Source: Diorhabda sublineata
Lineage: Eukaryota > Arthropoda > Insecta > Coleoptera > Chrysomelidae
Assembly: GCF_026230105.1 (NCBI RefSeq)
Contig: NC_079474.1
Span: 35,292,294 to 35,356,293, forward strand
Direction of reading: 5' to 3'
DNA length: 64,000 bases
In this document: piece after piece, positions 21,721 through 32,536 of the stretch
How positions within the stretch are numbered: the first letter of the stretch is position 1
Layout of the letters: every line of letters starts with the position of its first letter
Notes under the pieces: generated by a model
The model's database searches: none
Told to the model about the DNA's origin: nothing
Seen by the model: the letters and a program-made list of their open reading frames with translations, nothing else
Made by a program: the position numbers and the translations under genes

Positions 21721-22930
21721 GTCAGATAAAGAAGCAAGGATCATAATTTAAATGCAAGGTAAATATTTTATTGGACTTTTCCGATTGAAATGATACGATG
21801 CGTTATCCAATATAATTAAACTGTTTGTTTGTAGTACTGGTAACAGTTTTGAAACAAGACACGAAAAGGGCCCCAGTAAATTTTCCAAACGCTCGTACCA
21901 CAAGAATAATTCTTCTTCTGAATTACACTATTTGACGTGCGTTTCGATAACCAAGTTATCGTCTTCAGAGAATGAAGGTAAACCTTCGAAACGCGAGTCG
22001 AATAGTGTAATTGGTGTAGTAATAATGTAAACAGTGTGTTCACTATGATTATCACCAACGGTTCTAGCAATTACAACTTATTTGGTTTGTCATTTATTGA
22101 AATTTTACATTTTTAGGCATTTTTAAATACTCTAAAGTTAAAATTTCAAATGGATAATAACCAATTTCCATCTGTTAATGGCGATTCGAGTTTTCGTATT
22201 TAAACTGTAGATTTTTTCACATATTAACACTTTTTGATCATCTGTTGATAGATGTTGTCGTGTTTTTTCAACTGTTTGGTCTTTCCCTCTATACCAGGCT
22301 CTAGTAGGTTGATTAAAAACTTTTATTTAAGAATAGTTTGATCTTCAATACACCAAACACTCGCAGAATTCACAACTAATTACTGATTGTGAATCGAAAA
22401 TAATATAATCGATTTTGTTGTTGTTTATTTATACTTTTGAATGATTCTGGAAATTAAATATTGTAATGTAGACTTGGATAAGTTGATAACTATTAATTTT
22501 AATAAGAATTTTGTCAACTAGATTTTTTAGATAAACGTATATCTATGTTTTTATTTAAAAATGTCTCGTATCCTTTTTAAATCTATATCAATTTCGACCG
22601 TATATTACCTTCTAGTCTCTCCGTTTTCCCCTTGTCGACATCGAATCTAAGAGGACGGAATCCACTAAAAGTTTTCAAAGAGTACGTATTTTCCATTTGG
22701 ACTAAATCCAATTTTTATCCGTCCATTATTCAAATACGCAGATTTATGTGTACCAGCCTCGGTATATAAATCCACTGAAAATACGAGAAAATGGTTCGAC
22801 TCGATCCTAATTTATTGGCCGAAACGCTCGGGTGCCAACCAAATTGTTACAAAACTCAACGTCGTCGAAATTAGACTGAAAAAAGAAAAATAAAACGACG
22901 GGGAAGGAACGAAATTATCTATAATTCAGA
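21720..22930. other. No recognisable feature
   Basis: AT-rich sequence; minus-strand frame of 84 residues at 22070 without a recognised domain. Confidence 0.5.
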
Positions 22931-23510
22931 TGAATAATTGTTTATTTATTTAATAAATAGCCAGATTGAATCATAAAAAAGAAGAAGAAGCAAAGACTGT
23001 ACGTCCAGTCAATTCGACCGTTAATGTCAAACTTCAAAATGGCAATGTCATATAATTATATTGATATCAGTGTTGCCAAATCTCAAAACTTATATAGCAA
23101 CCCTCGTATAGCAAAGTTTGGCCTTATTTTCATAGTTTTTATGTATCAATTACTATTAATTTAGACTAACAGCAATTCTTTAAGATATTTAGATCCCAAT
23201 ATCCCATTCAGAAGTCTTGTTTATTTATTTAATAAATAGTCAAAATGAATCATGAAAAAGAAGAAAAAACGTTCCGTCAATTCGATGTTTCGACCGTTAA
23301 TGTCAAACTTCAAAATGGTAATGTCATATAATTATTTTGATATCAGTGTTGCCATATCTCAAAACTTGTATAGCAGCCCTCGTATAACAAATTTTGGTTT
23401 TATATTCATAGTTTTTTTGTATCAATTGCTGTTATTGTAGACTAACAGCAATTCCTTAAGATATTTGGATCCCAATATCCCATTCAGAAATCTTTAAATC
23501 TTGTTTATGT
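22930..23510 (-). mobile_element. Tandemly duplicated mariner-type terminal segment
   Basis: Two copies of a segment of about 290 bp, each with 'gttaatgtcaaacttcaaaatgg', 'gatatcagtgttgcca' and 'agcaaccctcgtata', then 'agactaacagcaattc'. Read on the minus strand the last motif is tacgagggttgct, typical of insect mariner termini. A third shorter piece with the same end is at about 39995-40050. No intact transposase is associated. Confidence 0.55.
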
Positions 23511-23889
23511 TTATCATTTGTAATTTCCAAGTTGACAGGTGACAGATTATAAAGTTTAGTATATCGCAAGTTGCAGTTAACCTAAGATGTTACATTTTTT
23601 ATATTTGTTGCACCCTGTATTTCGAAAACCAATAGAGCTCGATATAATATTAATTCATTGACTGTTCGGTAGACGATTTATCAAGATTAAGGCTCATTTA
23701 TTTCCGATCGGTCGAACATTTACCACGGATTTTGATTCGCCATTAGAATTTCATATTTTTTGTGGTTATGATCCGCTAGAGTGCGCGCACGTGTCCAAAC
23801 AATTATTTAAGAATCGTTGATCTAATGGGTGTACTTTGTTACTTATACAATTTAAAAATTCGTTAGGGGAAGGAATTTCCCCGAATGGA

Positions 23890-25560
23890 CAAACTAATTT
23901 GGAAAAATTTTCATTCTACGCCCGTGAAAAAAAACTGCCTTGGTTCACAAAGAAATATGTGAAGTTCATGGTGCTGATACCTTAACAGTGTTGGTAAAAA
24001 AAATTCCGTTCTGGAGGTTTTTTCCTCACAACGGATCTACTGAAGTTGATGATGACCAAAACAAGTCAGTATACAATTGAAATGTGTTGGGTTAGTTAAG
24101 AAGTTTGATCCTTTCTTGGAAAGAATCATCTCTGGTGATGAAAAATGTACAATAAACAATAAAAAAACCTCATGCTGTCAGCTTGGTGGGATACCGAAGT
24201 TGTTGTGTTTTTTTAAGCTGCTTCCAGAGAACCAAACGATCAATTCTGATGTTTACTATCAATAATTAATGAAACTGGATAAGGCAGTCAATGAAAAACG
24301 GTCAGAATTGTCCAATCGGAAAGGTTTAATAATAATGCAAGGTCTAAGACATCTTTGGCAACTCGTGGGAAACTATTGGAGCTTGGCTGTGGTTTTGAAT
24401 TGCATCCAGAGAACCAAACGATCAATTTTGATGTCCATTGTCAAAAATTAATGAAACTGGATGAAGCAATCAATGAAAAACGGCTAGAATTGTCAAATCG
24501 GAAAGGTTTAGTGATAATGAAAGGTCTAAGACATCTTTGGCAACTCGTGGGAAACTATTGGAGCTTGGCTATGGTTTTTGAATTGCTTCCAGAGAACCAA
24601 ACGATCAATTTTGATATCCATTGTCAAAAATTAATGAAACTGGATGAAGCAATCAATGAAAAACGGCTAGAATTGTCAAATCGGAAAGGTTTAGTGATAA
24701 TGAAAGGTCTAAGACATCTTTGGCAACTCGTGGGAAACTATTGGAGCTTGGCTATGGTTTTTGAGTTGCTTCCAGAGAACCAAACGATCAATTTTGATGT
24801 CCATTGTCAAAAATTAATGAAACTGGATGAAGCAATCAATGAAAAACGGCTAGAATTGTCAAATCGGAAAGGTTTAGTGATAATGAAAGGTCTAAGACAT
24901 CTTTGGCAACTCGTGGGAAACTATTGGAGCTTGGCTGTGGTTTTGAATTGCTTCCAGAGAACCAAACGATCAATTTGGATGTCCATTGTCAAAAACTAAT
25001 GAAACTGGATGAAGCAATCAATGAAAAACGGCTAGAATTGTCAAATCGGAAAGGTTTAGTGATAATGAAAGGTCTAAGACATCTTTGGCAACTCGTGGGA
25101 AACTATTGGAGCTTGGCTGTGGCTTTTGAATTGCTTCCAGAGAACCAAACGATCAATTCTGATGTTTACTATCAATAATTAATGAAACTGGATAAGACAG
25201 TCAATGAAAAACGGTTAGAATTGTCCAATCGGAAAGGTTTAATAATAATGCAAGGTCTAAGACATATTTGGCAACTCGTAGGAAACTATTGGAGCTTGGT
25301 TGGGAAGTGATGTCACATCCCTTATACAGCCCTGATCTGGCACCGTCTGATTACTATTTATTTCGAAGTTTGAATGGTCAAACTTTTATAAATAAAGATG
25401 AACTTCAATCGCACCTGGTTCAGTTTTTTACTGATGATACATGAAGCTGAAAGAAAGATAGTAAAAGGTCATTGAGCAAAGTGGAAATCATATAATTGAT
25501 TAAAAACTATTGTTCATTTTGTTTTATGCAACAAAACTGAAATTAGGTATCAGGTAGCTC
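23890..25560 (+). pseudogene. Mariner transposase pseudogene with internal amplification
   Basis: Plus-strand pieces in the right order: KEICEVHGADTLTV (helix-turn-helix region), STEVDDDQ, PFLERIISGDEK (first catalytic Asp region), ELLPENQTINSDVY, NEKRLELSNRKG, NNARSKTSLATRGKLLELGW in a shifted frame (the second catalytic Asp of DNARPH appears lost), then HPLYSPDLAPSDYYLFRSLN with the final Asp of DD34D intact, and ELQSHLVQFFTDD. Frameshifts, stops and a repeated middle show it is inactive. Exact terminal repeats were not resolved; the right end is probably near 25560. Confidence 0.85.
24226..25310 (+). repeat. 183/184-bp tandem repeat made from mariner transposase sequence
   Basis: About six copies run from 'cttccagagaaccaaacg' to 'ggagcttggct'. 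Spacing of the 'ccagagaac' core is 183-184 bp (24406 to 24589, for example). The unit covers the transposase interval from ELLPENQTIN to KLLELG. Inner copies are nearly identical and outer ones more diverged. Because 183 is a multiple of three, frames of 214 and 91 residues (24355-24999 and 24903-25178) stay open; they are a by-product of the repeat. Confidence 0.9.
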
Positions 25561-25599
25561 CTCCACATATTATTTAGGTTAGATTAGATCAGATAGTTC

Positions 25600-25800
25600 T
25601 CTAAGTGGAAGTACTTGTCGGCTTGGAGAACAAAATAGAGCCCAAGCTGATTACCAGCAGGAAAAAAGTTCCTCCGATACCTAGAAGTGATGATTGATGC
25701 TAGTTTTAGTTTCAAAAATCAAAAAACAAGCAGAGCTCATGAAGGAGGAGGTCTTTGTAGAGATGAACATTTTAATTTGGTTTATGTCGAATTTAGGTGG
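25600..25800 (+). mobile_element. Non-LTR retrotransposon reverse-transcriptase scrap
   Basis: The plus-strand reading KKFLRYLEVMIDASFSFKNQ resembles the 'KYLGVMIDxxLxFKxH' motif after the catalytic core of insect R1/Jockey-type reverse transcriptases. It is short and broken by stops; no other domain was found. Confidence 0.45.
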
Positions 25801-26484
25801 TTCAAAAGAATAAAGGAAAGCTCTGTTGTCATCTCATAAGGATTTGAGCCAAAGTACCATAAAAGCAAAAATCTGGAAAAAGATTAGACAGAGGTTTCTA
25901 AGGTCTATTTTTCCTTGATCTATGGATCAATTACAGTTCTAGTGAACGGCGAACTTCCTGGAATAGCTTCAAGAAAATCGCTTATTGTTATAAAAAATTT
26001 TATTTCTCTAATAATAATTAGATTTTTTGCCTTATTCTTTGATCAAATTTTCAAAGTGCTCTATCGAAATACGTGAATCAAAATCTAAAACCAAAATATT
26101 GGACCTGTTTCCGATATAAATCGTCAACATGGAAGTTTGAAAACATATTAAGTTTTGATGTATTCAAATGGGCTGCCCTAAAAGGTCCATAACATCAAAC
26201 TCGTTGTTTGGTTTTCTAGAAAGCTATAAAATCGAAAAAAAAAGGATGAATATTCGATTTGAGGATTTCACAGCGGCGTCACCGTCAACTGCAATCTAAA
26301 ATATTTATAACATTTCCAAATTCATACGAGGGTATGTGAAAATTTTGCTATGGATGATTCTAGAATTACATTTCGAAATAGGGTTAGTGTTTTTGGGTTC
26401 TCAAACTAAATCCACAAATTTAAAAAAAAAGTTGTTAAATAACGAAAAACTCATAATATTTATCCAAATATATGCAGTGTTGTT
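25800..26484. other. No recognisable gene
   Basis: AT-rich sequence. 'tacgagggtatg' at about 26327 could be another mariner end, but no partner was found. Confidence 0.4.
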
Positions 26485-26886
26485 TACGAGGTTGATTCGA
26501 GAAATACCTGGCTTGATCTAGAGATGGAGATAGTCATCTGCTTTTTCGTTATCAACAATTAAATATTAAGTAGCAGAGTTTAAGGGAAGGTACGAAGACT
26601 TTAGATATATCGAAGAAAATCCACTGGATAATCATCGATTGAGAAAAAAACAATATCTTGAATATTAATCCACAGAAATTAAGTTTTTGTGTTGTTTCAT
26701 GCACCCTATTCGCCAGATTTAACCCCCTCGAGTTATTTTCTGTTTCCATACTTTAAAAAAATTGCTTGGTGGTAAAATATGTACAGGTGTTGAATGAGAA
26801 AATGTGTATGGATCTAAAAAAAGATCGTATGGAAAAATAAATATATTTTTCATTCCAAAATTTTCTTTGTTGGGACTATCCTCGTA
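26485..26886 (+). mobile_element. Internally deleted mariner-like element (about 400 bp)
   Basis: The left end is tacgaggttgattcgagaaa and the right end, inverted, is tacgaggatagtcccaacaa, each next to a TA. Inside, a frameshifted plus-strand reading gives HP-YSPDLTPSSYFLFP (C-terminal catalytic region) followed by KKLLGGK. The first two-thirds of a normal transposase is missing. The left end shares 'tacctggcttgatctagagatgg' sequence with the element at 43380-43790. Confidence 0.6.
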
Positions 26887-27408
26887 TTAAAAATTATTTA
26901 CCAATTAAAAATTAACTTTCAAATACTAATTTTTGAATTACTCCGTTCACTTTTACACTGAGGGAAAAAATTTAACAACCCTCCTGAAAAAGTTATTTCT
27001 TTTTCTTCGCAATTAGATTAGATTTTGAATCTTCTGATGGGTTGACGAGAAAATTTAAAAACTCGTGTTTTAAAAGTTAGCAGAAGCCATTTGAACAAAT
27101 TACGCTTTTCGTTTCTTTTCATTTCTTTTGGGAAAAGGGGAGCAAATTTTGAAGCATTTTCCGAAGCTAATTCGGTGAAGTAGATTAAGTGGCCGACCGG
27201 CGACTCGTTTTATTTTTCTTATTGGAGGAAATTATTTGTTTAATATTCTTCCGAAATGGATGTTTCGTTTTTATACTATTTCAAATTTTCATTTTAAAAA
27301 CGTCTTTCATGTTTGTGATGGAAATATATTTTTTAGAACTAAAAAAATACTAAAAAACTATTCAAAAAGATCCTTCGAATATATTACAAATTATTTTTTT
27401 GGCATATT

Positions 27409-27640
27409 TACAAGGATGGTTCCAGAAGTACCTGGTCCAACAAAAAAATTTTGAAAAATTCCACGTAATCTCCTTTTAGCTCCTTATAGCTCGATTTTCT
27501 TTTTATAATAAGAATCGTCAAGACTCTGAGTCATTGTTTCAAGTCTGGGAACAGGAAATTATCCAAAGAGGCTAAATCTGGCGATTAGGATGCATGAGGT
27601 GGTAATTCAAACTTTAAATCATTATTGTATGTAATTTAAT
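27409..27640 (-). mobile_element. Mariner-like 3'-end remnant
   Basis: The outer end at 27409 reads tacaaggatggttccagaag, like the ends at 26485 and 43785. Just inside, the minus-strand reading gives SPDLASLDNFLFPDLK with a frameshift, the C-terminal catalytic motif of mariner transposases. The other end was not found, so the element is truncated or extends, unrecognised, toward 28.2 kb. Confidence 0.5.
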
Positions 27641-28290
27641 GCTTTATTTCAAGCTGTCATCACTCTAAAACGACAGAATCATTCAAAATTTCACACGTTT
27701 ACTCAAAATGGATGACTATACAATAATTTCATAAATTTCTGTCATTATCTTAACCAGGATAACCGTATAAATTAATTGAACATTAAGATTTTGGACAGAT
27801 GTTAATCAAGTTTTTTCAACTATTTCTTTGAATAATTCCCGAAAAAAATCCATTTTTGTATAAGGGAAAGTGAGTTTTAAAAGTAAAGGACCATATGGCT
27901 ATCTCCAGGCCAGATTTGTTCACTGAATAATAATATGATGCTAATTTAAAGTTGATAAAATCAGTGGTATGTTCAGATGCACCCTCTGAATGTAACTTAA
28001 ATGAAATACCAAACATAATGACATAGTGTAAAATTACAAAAAGGGTCTTTTAAGTAGATATATATGTATATATTAACATGTGCGACATGTATTTTAAATT
28101 TATTCGAATGATGATTCTTTTAATAGATGTACATCGATATTAGGGGTTGTCGATTCGCTTTCGAATCAAAGCGATTTTAGTACCTTTTTGGTAATAATTT
28201 TTGTTCTATCGGACCAAAAATTAGAGATCAAGTTCATTAACTCATTTATAGGAGAATATATATAGTTTCAGGTCAGAGTTGCGCTTTAAT
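27640..28290. other. No recognisable feature
   Basis: AT-rich sequence between the mariner remnant and the 122-bp satellite; only short chance frames. Confidence 0.45.
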
Positions 28291-30835
28291 CGAACAAAAT
28301 ATTCTTAAATTGCGCATTAATGGGACAAAAAGTTATTAAAACCCGTATTTTTTCAAAAAAACTTTTTTATAAGAGCAAAAACCACAGTTTAAGTCAAAAG
28401 TTGTGCATTTATTAAACAACATATTCTTAAATTGCGCATTAATTGGACAAAAAGTTATTAAAACCTGTATTTTTTTAACAAAACTCTTTAATAAGAGCAA
28501 AAACCAAAGTTCAAGTAAAAAGTTGCGCATTTATTGAACAACATATTCTTAAATTGCGCATTAATTGGACAAAAAGTTATTAAAACCCGTATTTTTTTAA
28601 CAAATCTCTTTTATAAGAGCAAAAACCACAGTTTAAGTCAAAAGTTGTGCATTTATTAAACAACATATTCTTAAATTGCGCATTAATTGGACAAAAAGTT
28701 ATTAAAACCCGTATTTTTTTAACAAATCTCTTTTATAAGAGCAAAAACCACAGTTTAAGTCAAAAGTTGTGCATTTTTTAAACAACATATTCTTAAATTG
28801 CGCATTAATTGGACAAAAAGTTATTAAAACCTGTATTTTTTTAACAAAACTCTTTTATAAGAGCAAAAACCACAGTTCAAGTAAAAAGTTGCGCATTTAT
28901 TGAACAACATATTCTTAAATTGCGCATTAATTGGACAAAAAGTTATTAAAACCTGTATTTTTTTAACAAAACTCTTTTATAAGAGCAAAAACCACAGTTC
29001 AAGTAAAAAGTTGCGCATTTATTGAACAACATTTTCTTAAATTGCGCATTAATTGGACAAAAAGTTATTAAAACCTGTATTTTTTTAACAAAACTCTTTT
29101 ATAAGAGCAAAAACCACAGTTTAAGTAAAAAGTTGCGCATTTATTGAACAACATATTCTTAAATTGCGCATTAATTGGTCAAAAAATTATTAAAATTCGT
29201 ATATTTTTAACAAAACTCTTTTATAAGAGCAAAAACCACAGTTTAAGTAAAAAGTTGTGCATTTATTGAACGAAATATTATTAAATTGCGCATTAATTGG
29301 ACAAAAAGTTATTAACAACTTGATTTTTTGAACTAAACTCATTCAAAGGAGCACAAAGACACAGTTTAAGCTCAGTTCAGTTTCATTAATTGAACAAAAA
29401 GATGTTAATAACTAAATTTTTTTAACTAAACTCATTTGTAGGAGCAAAAAAACACGTTTCAGTTCATATTTGCGCATTAAATGGACAAAAAGTTATTAAC
29501 AACCGGATCTTACAACCTAAACTTATTCATAGAAGCAATAAAAACAAAGTTTCAGTTAAAAGATGCGTATTAATTGAACAAAATGTTATTAAAATGCTCA
29601 TTAATTGGACAGAATATTATTAAATTGCGTATTAAATGGACAAAAAGTTATTAACAACCAAAAAAACACAGTTTCAGTTGAAAATTGTGTGTTAATTGAA
29701 CAGAAAGTTGTGCATTAATTGAGAAAAAAGTTATTAATAACTAGATTTTTTGGTTAGGTTATTACGTTATTTTTAAGTGCAAAAAAACAGTTTTCGCTCT
29801 AAATGAAAGGAAAATAGGTAAAAATCGGTTCAAATTTACGTATTAATTGAACAAAATATCATTATATTGCTCATTAATTGGACAAACAGTTATTATCAAC
29901 CAGATTTTTTAAACTAAACTCATTTATAGGAGCAAAAAACACAATTTAGGATAAAAGTTGCGATTTATTTGAACAAAACATCATTAAATTGTCCATTAAT
30001 TGGACAAAAAGTTATTAATAACCGAATTTTTTAAGCTAAACTCATTTATAGAAGCAAAAAAACAGTTTCAGTTCAAAATATGCGCTTTATTTGAACAAAA
30101 TATCATTAAATTGTGCAAAAATTGGACATAAAGTTATTAACAACCAAAAAACACAGTTTCAGTTGAAAGTTGTGTATTAATTGAACATTTTTAAGAGCAA
30201 AAAAAACAGTTTTGGCTCTAAATGAAAGGAAAATAGGTAAAAATCGGTTCAAATTTACGTATTAATTGAACAAAATATCATTATATTGCTCATTAATTGG
30301 ACAAACAGTTATTAGCAACCAGATTTTTTAAAATGAAACTCATTTTCAGCAACAATTTCAGTTCAAAGCTACGCATTAATTGAACAAAATGTTATAAAAT
30401 TGCGCATTAATTGGACAAAAAGTTATTAATAATCGGATTTTTTAAACGAAACTCATTTGTAGGAGCAAAAAAATACAATTTCAGTTCAAAGCTACGCATT
30501 AATTGAACAAAATGTTATAAAATTGCGCATTAATTGGACAAAAAGTTATTAATAATCGGATTTTTTAAACGAAACTCATTTGTAGGAGCAAAAAAATACA
30601 ATTTCAGTTCAAAGCTACGCATTAATTGAACAAAATGTTATAAAATTGCGCATTAATTGGATAAAAAGTTATTAATAACCGGATTTTTTAAACGAAACTC
30701 ATTTGTAGGAGCAAAAAAATACAATTTCAGTTCAAAGCTATGCATTAATTGAACAAAATGTTATAAAATTGCACATTAATTGGACAAAAAGTTATTAGTA
30801 ACCGGATTTTTTTAACTAAACTCATTTGTAGGACC
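28290..30835. repeat. 122-bp satellite array
   Basis: About 20 units marked by 'gcattaattggacaaaaag', 'ttattaaaac' and 'agagcaaaaacca'. Core spacing is 122 bp at 28324, 28446, 28568 and 28690. Copies at 28300-29300 are homogeneous, those at 29300-30350 are diverged and carry indels, and three near-identical 123-bp copies of another subtype lie at 30360-30780. Two homogenisation centres are therefore joined by decayed units. No open frame is maintained. Confidence 0.95.
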
Positions 30836-31274
30836 AAAAAAACTGATTTTGAAATGCCAAAAGTGTCACTTGATTAGTCGGTCGACGATTCAGTCGCTCA
30901 GGATATTTAAATATAGATACATCGATCAAGGGAAGAGTTCGCTTCGAACACCCTGTAGAAAGAGCACAATGAAAACGATATAGGTATAATAATACGTAAA
31001 AAAATAATTGCTTTAATGACACGTCAACTATATTTGCAAGACAATGGATTTTAACAGGAAACAACCACTGATAATAATAAGTAGAGAGATCAATTAAAAA
31101 AAATGTAATTGCAGATAAAAACCCCGCATTTTTATTAGCGAACCATTTTATTATTATTTTAAATGACATACATTTTGTACAAAAATTACGATCCATCGTT
31201 TGCTTCAAGGAATTATATACGAAAAATATAAAAAAAAATAGGGTAACTATTAACAACGTTATTTTTAATAACAC
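30822..31274 (-). CDS. Hypothetical 150-residue open frame, low confidence
   Basis: An ATG-started frame with a strongly hydrophobic N-terminus (LLIVTLFFFIFFV, residues 4-20, signal-peptide-like), Cys-containing middle and a more polar end (PLIDVSIFKYPERLNRRPTN). I recognise no family. The end of the frame runs into 122-bp satellite, and 'acagggtgttcg' at about 30950, read on the minus strand, is a common insect transposon end. It may therefore be a chance frame in AT-rich or mobile DNA. Confidence 0.2.
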   Translation of the reverse strand: MLLKITLLIVTLFFFIFFVYNSLKQTMDRNFCTKCMSFKIIIKWFANKNAGFLSAITFFLIDLSTYYYQWLFPVKIHCLANIVDVSLKQLFFYVLLYLYRFHCALSTGCSKRTLPLIDVSIFKYPERLNRRPTNQVTLLAFQNQFFWSYK

Positions 31275-32536
31275 GTGTTAGGTCAATTGAAATGGTCTAT
31301 TTAAAAATACCCATTCATAAAAGCAAAGTGCATAACGTGCTGTTATTTGCACGACATTGCAACCACGAACAAATCTATGGGGAATACAATCTTTCTATTA
31401 ACACATAATTCAAAGAGGATTCAATTACACGAGAAGGTGATATCCACTCAGGATCTACTCAATTAACTTTACTACGAAGATAAAACTCAATCTCAAGCTA
31501 GACAGGCAAACCAGAGTGGACTCACACTAGATACTGAACTCCTCTGGAACAAACAAAATCCCTGATGGCGTGCAGAAACTTCTAGCTTCTATATGAGCAT
31601 CCGAGGCTCCAATAGAAGTAAATCTAAATCTTCCCGTCTCTCCACATACTTTGAAATCCCGGGAAACACTCAAATGAATCGGAAACTCCAAAGCAATACA
31701 TGTGGGAACGTTTGAAATAGAAGATGAAGATTTCCAGGTAGTCTGAGTCAACCCACATTTTCTAATAAGAAGTTATACATATATTGGTGGTTCGCGGGGG
31801 AATTTTACCTTACTAAACCACCCCCTTCTGTTGCTGACGAAAACAAAGAAACTCTATTATTGGAGAAGAGTTCTAGAACTGGGAAAAACCTCGAATGATT
31901 CATAACCGTATGATCTCAGGAGTTTGAGGAACTTCTCGAGATGTCCAGCAACGATATTAAGATGGTGATCGGTGTTCTGATAGTTCATTATTTGACCTTG
32001 AGGTTCTACATGCTCAAAAGAGTATGTACTTTGTGAATGTCCTACCCATTCAATAGAAAGTTTAGGTGTTTCGAAGAGGAAAAGCTCACAATTTGGAAAG
32101 TAGGATAAAAACCCAGAAGAGTAGCCTCTTTTGGAAGGACTAGAAAGACTGACTCAAAAGTTATAGAGACTCCCGAAATAGTCTATTTTCTACTGTTTAT
32201 AACTACAGAATGTCCAAAGTTTGAATTAGACTCAGCAAGATCGTAGCCAAAAAAAGCATTTTATTACAGAATTGAATTCAGTCTTTACAGCGAACCAATC
32301 AATTACGTCCTTGGTGTCTATTATAACATTATTCTTAAGTGGATTGTCATTAACACTAAATCATTTAGGCTGTAGCATTTCCTAAATAAGATATTTTTGG
32401 AGAATAGAAAGTCCACTGTCACCAGACAGGCTTAATTCTTGTTCAATGAAGGCGCTAAGGAATCTGGTTGCTCCAATTCACTCAGTTATACCAATTGGGC
32501 ACCGTTCAGCTTGAAGGCTGCTTGAATCGACTACCA
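31275..32536 (+). mobile_element. Probable non-LTR retrotransposon 3'-end remnant
   Basis: Around 31954-32260 the plus-strand reading DIKMVIGVLIVHYLTLRFYM, followed by EEEKLTIW and TPEIVYFLLF, resembles the end of R1-like ORF2 (LTGH...HLxRMG...EEExxxHxLC). It is degraded and has lost the Cys/His positions. The rest of the interval shows nothing clear; a 74-residue minus-strand frame at 31751 is unassigned. Confidence 0.35.
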
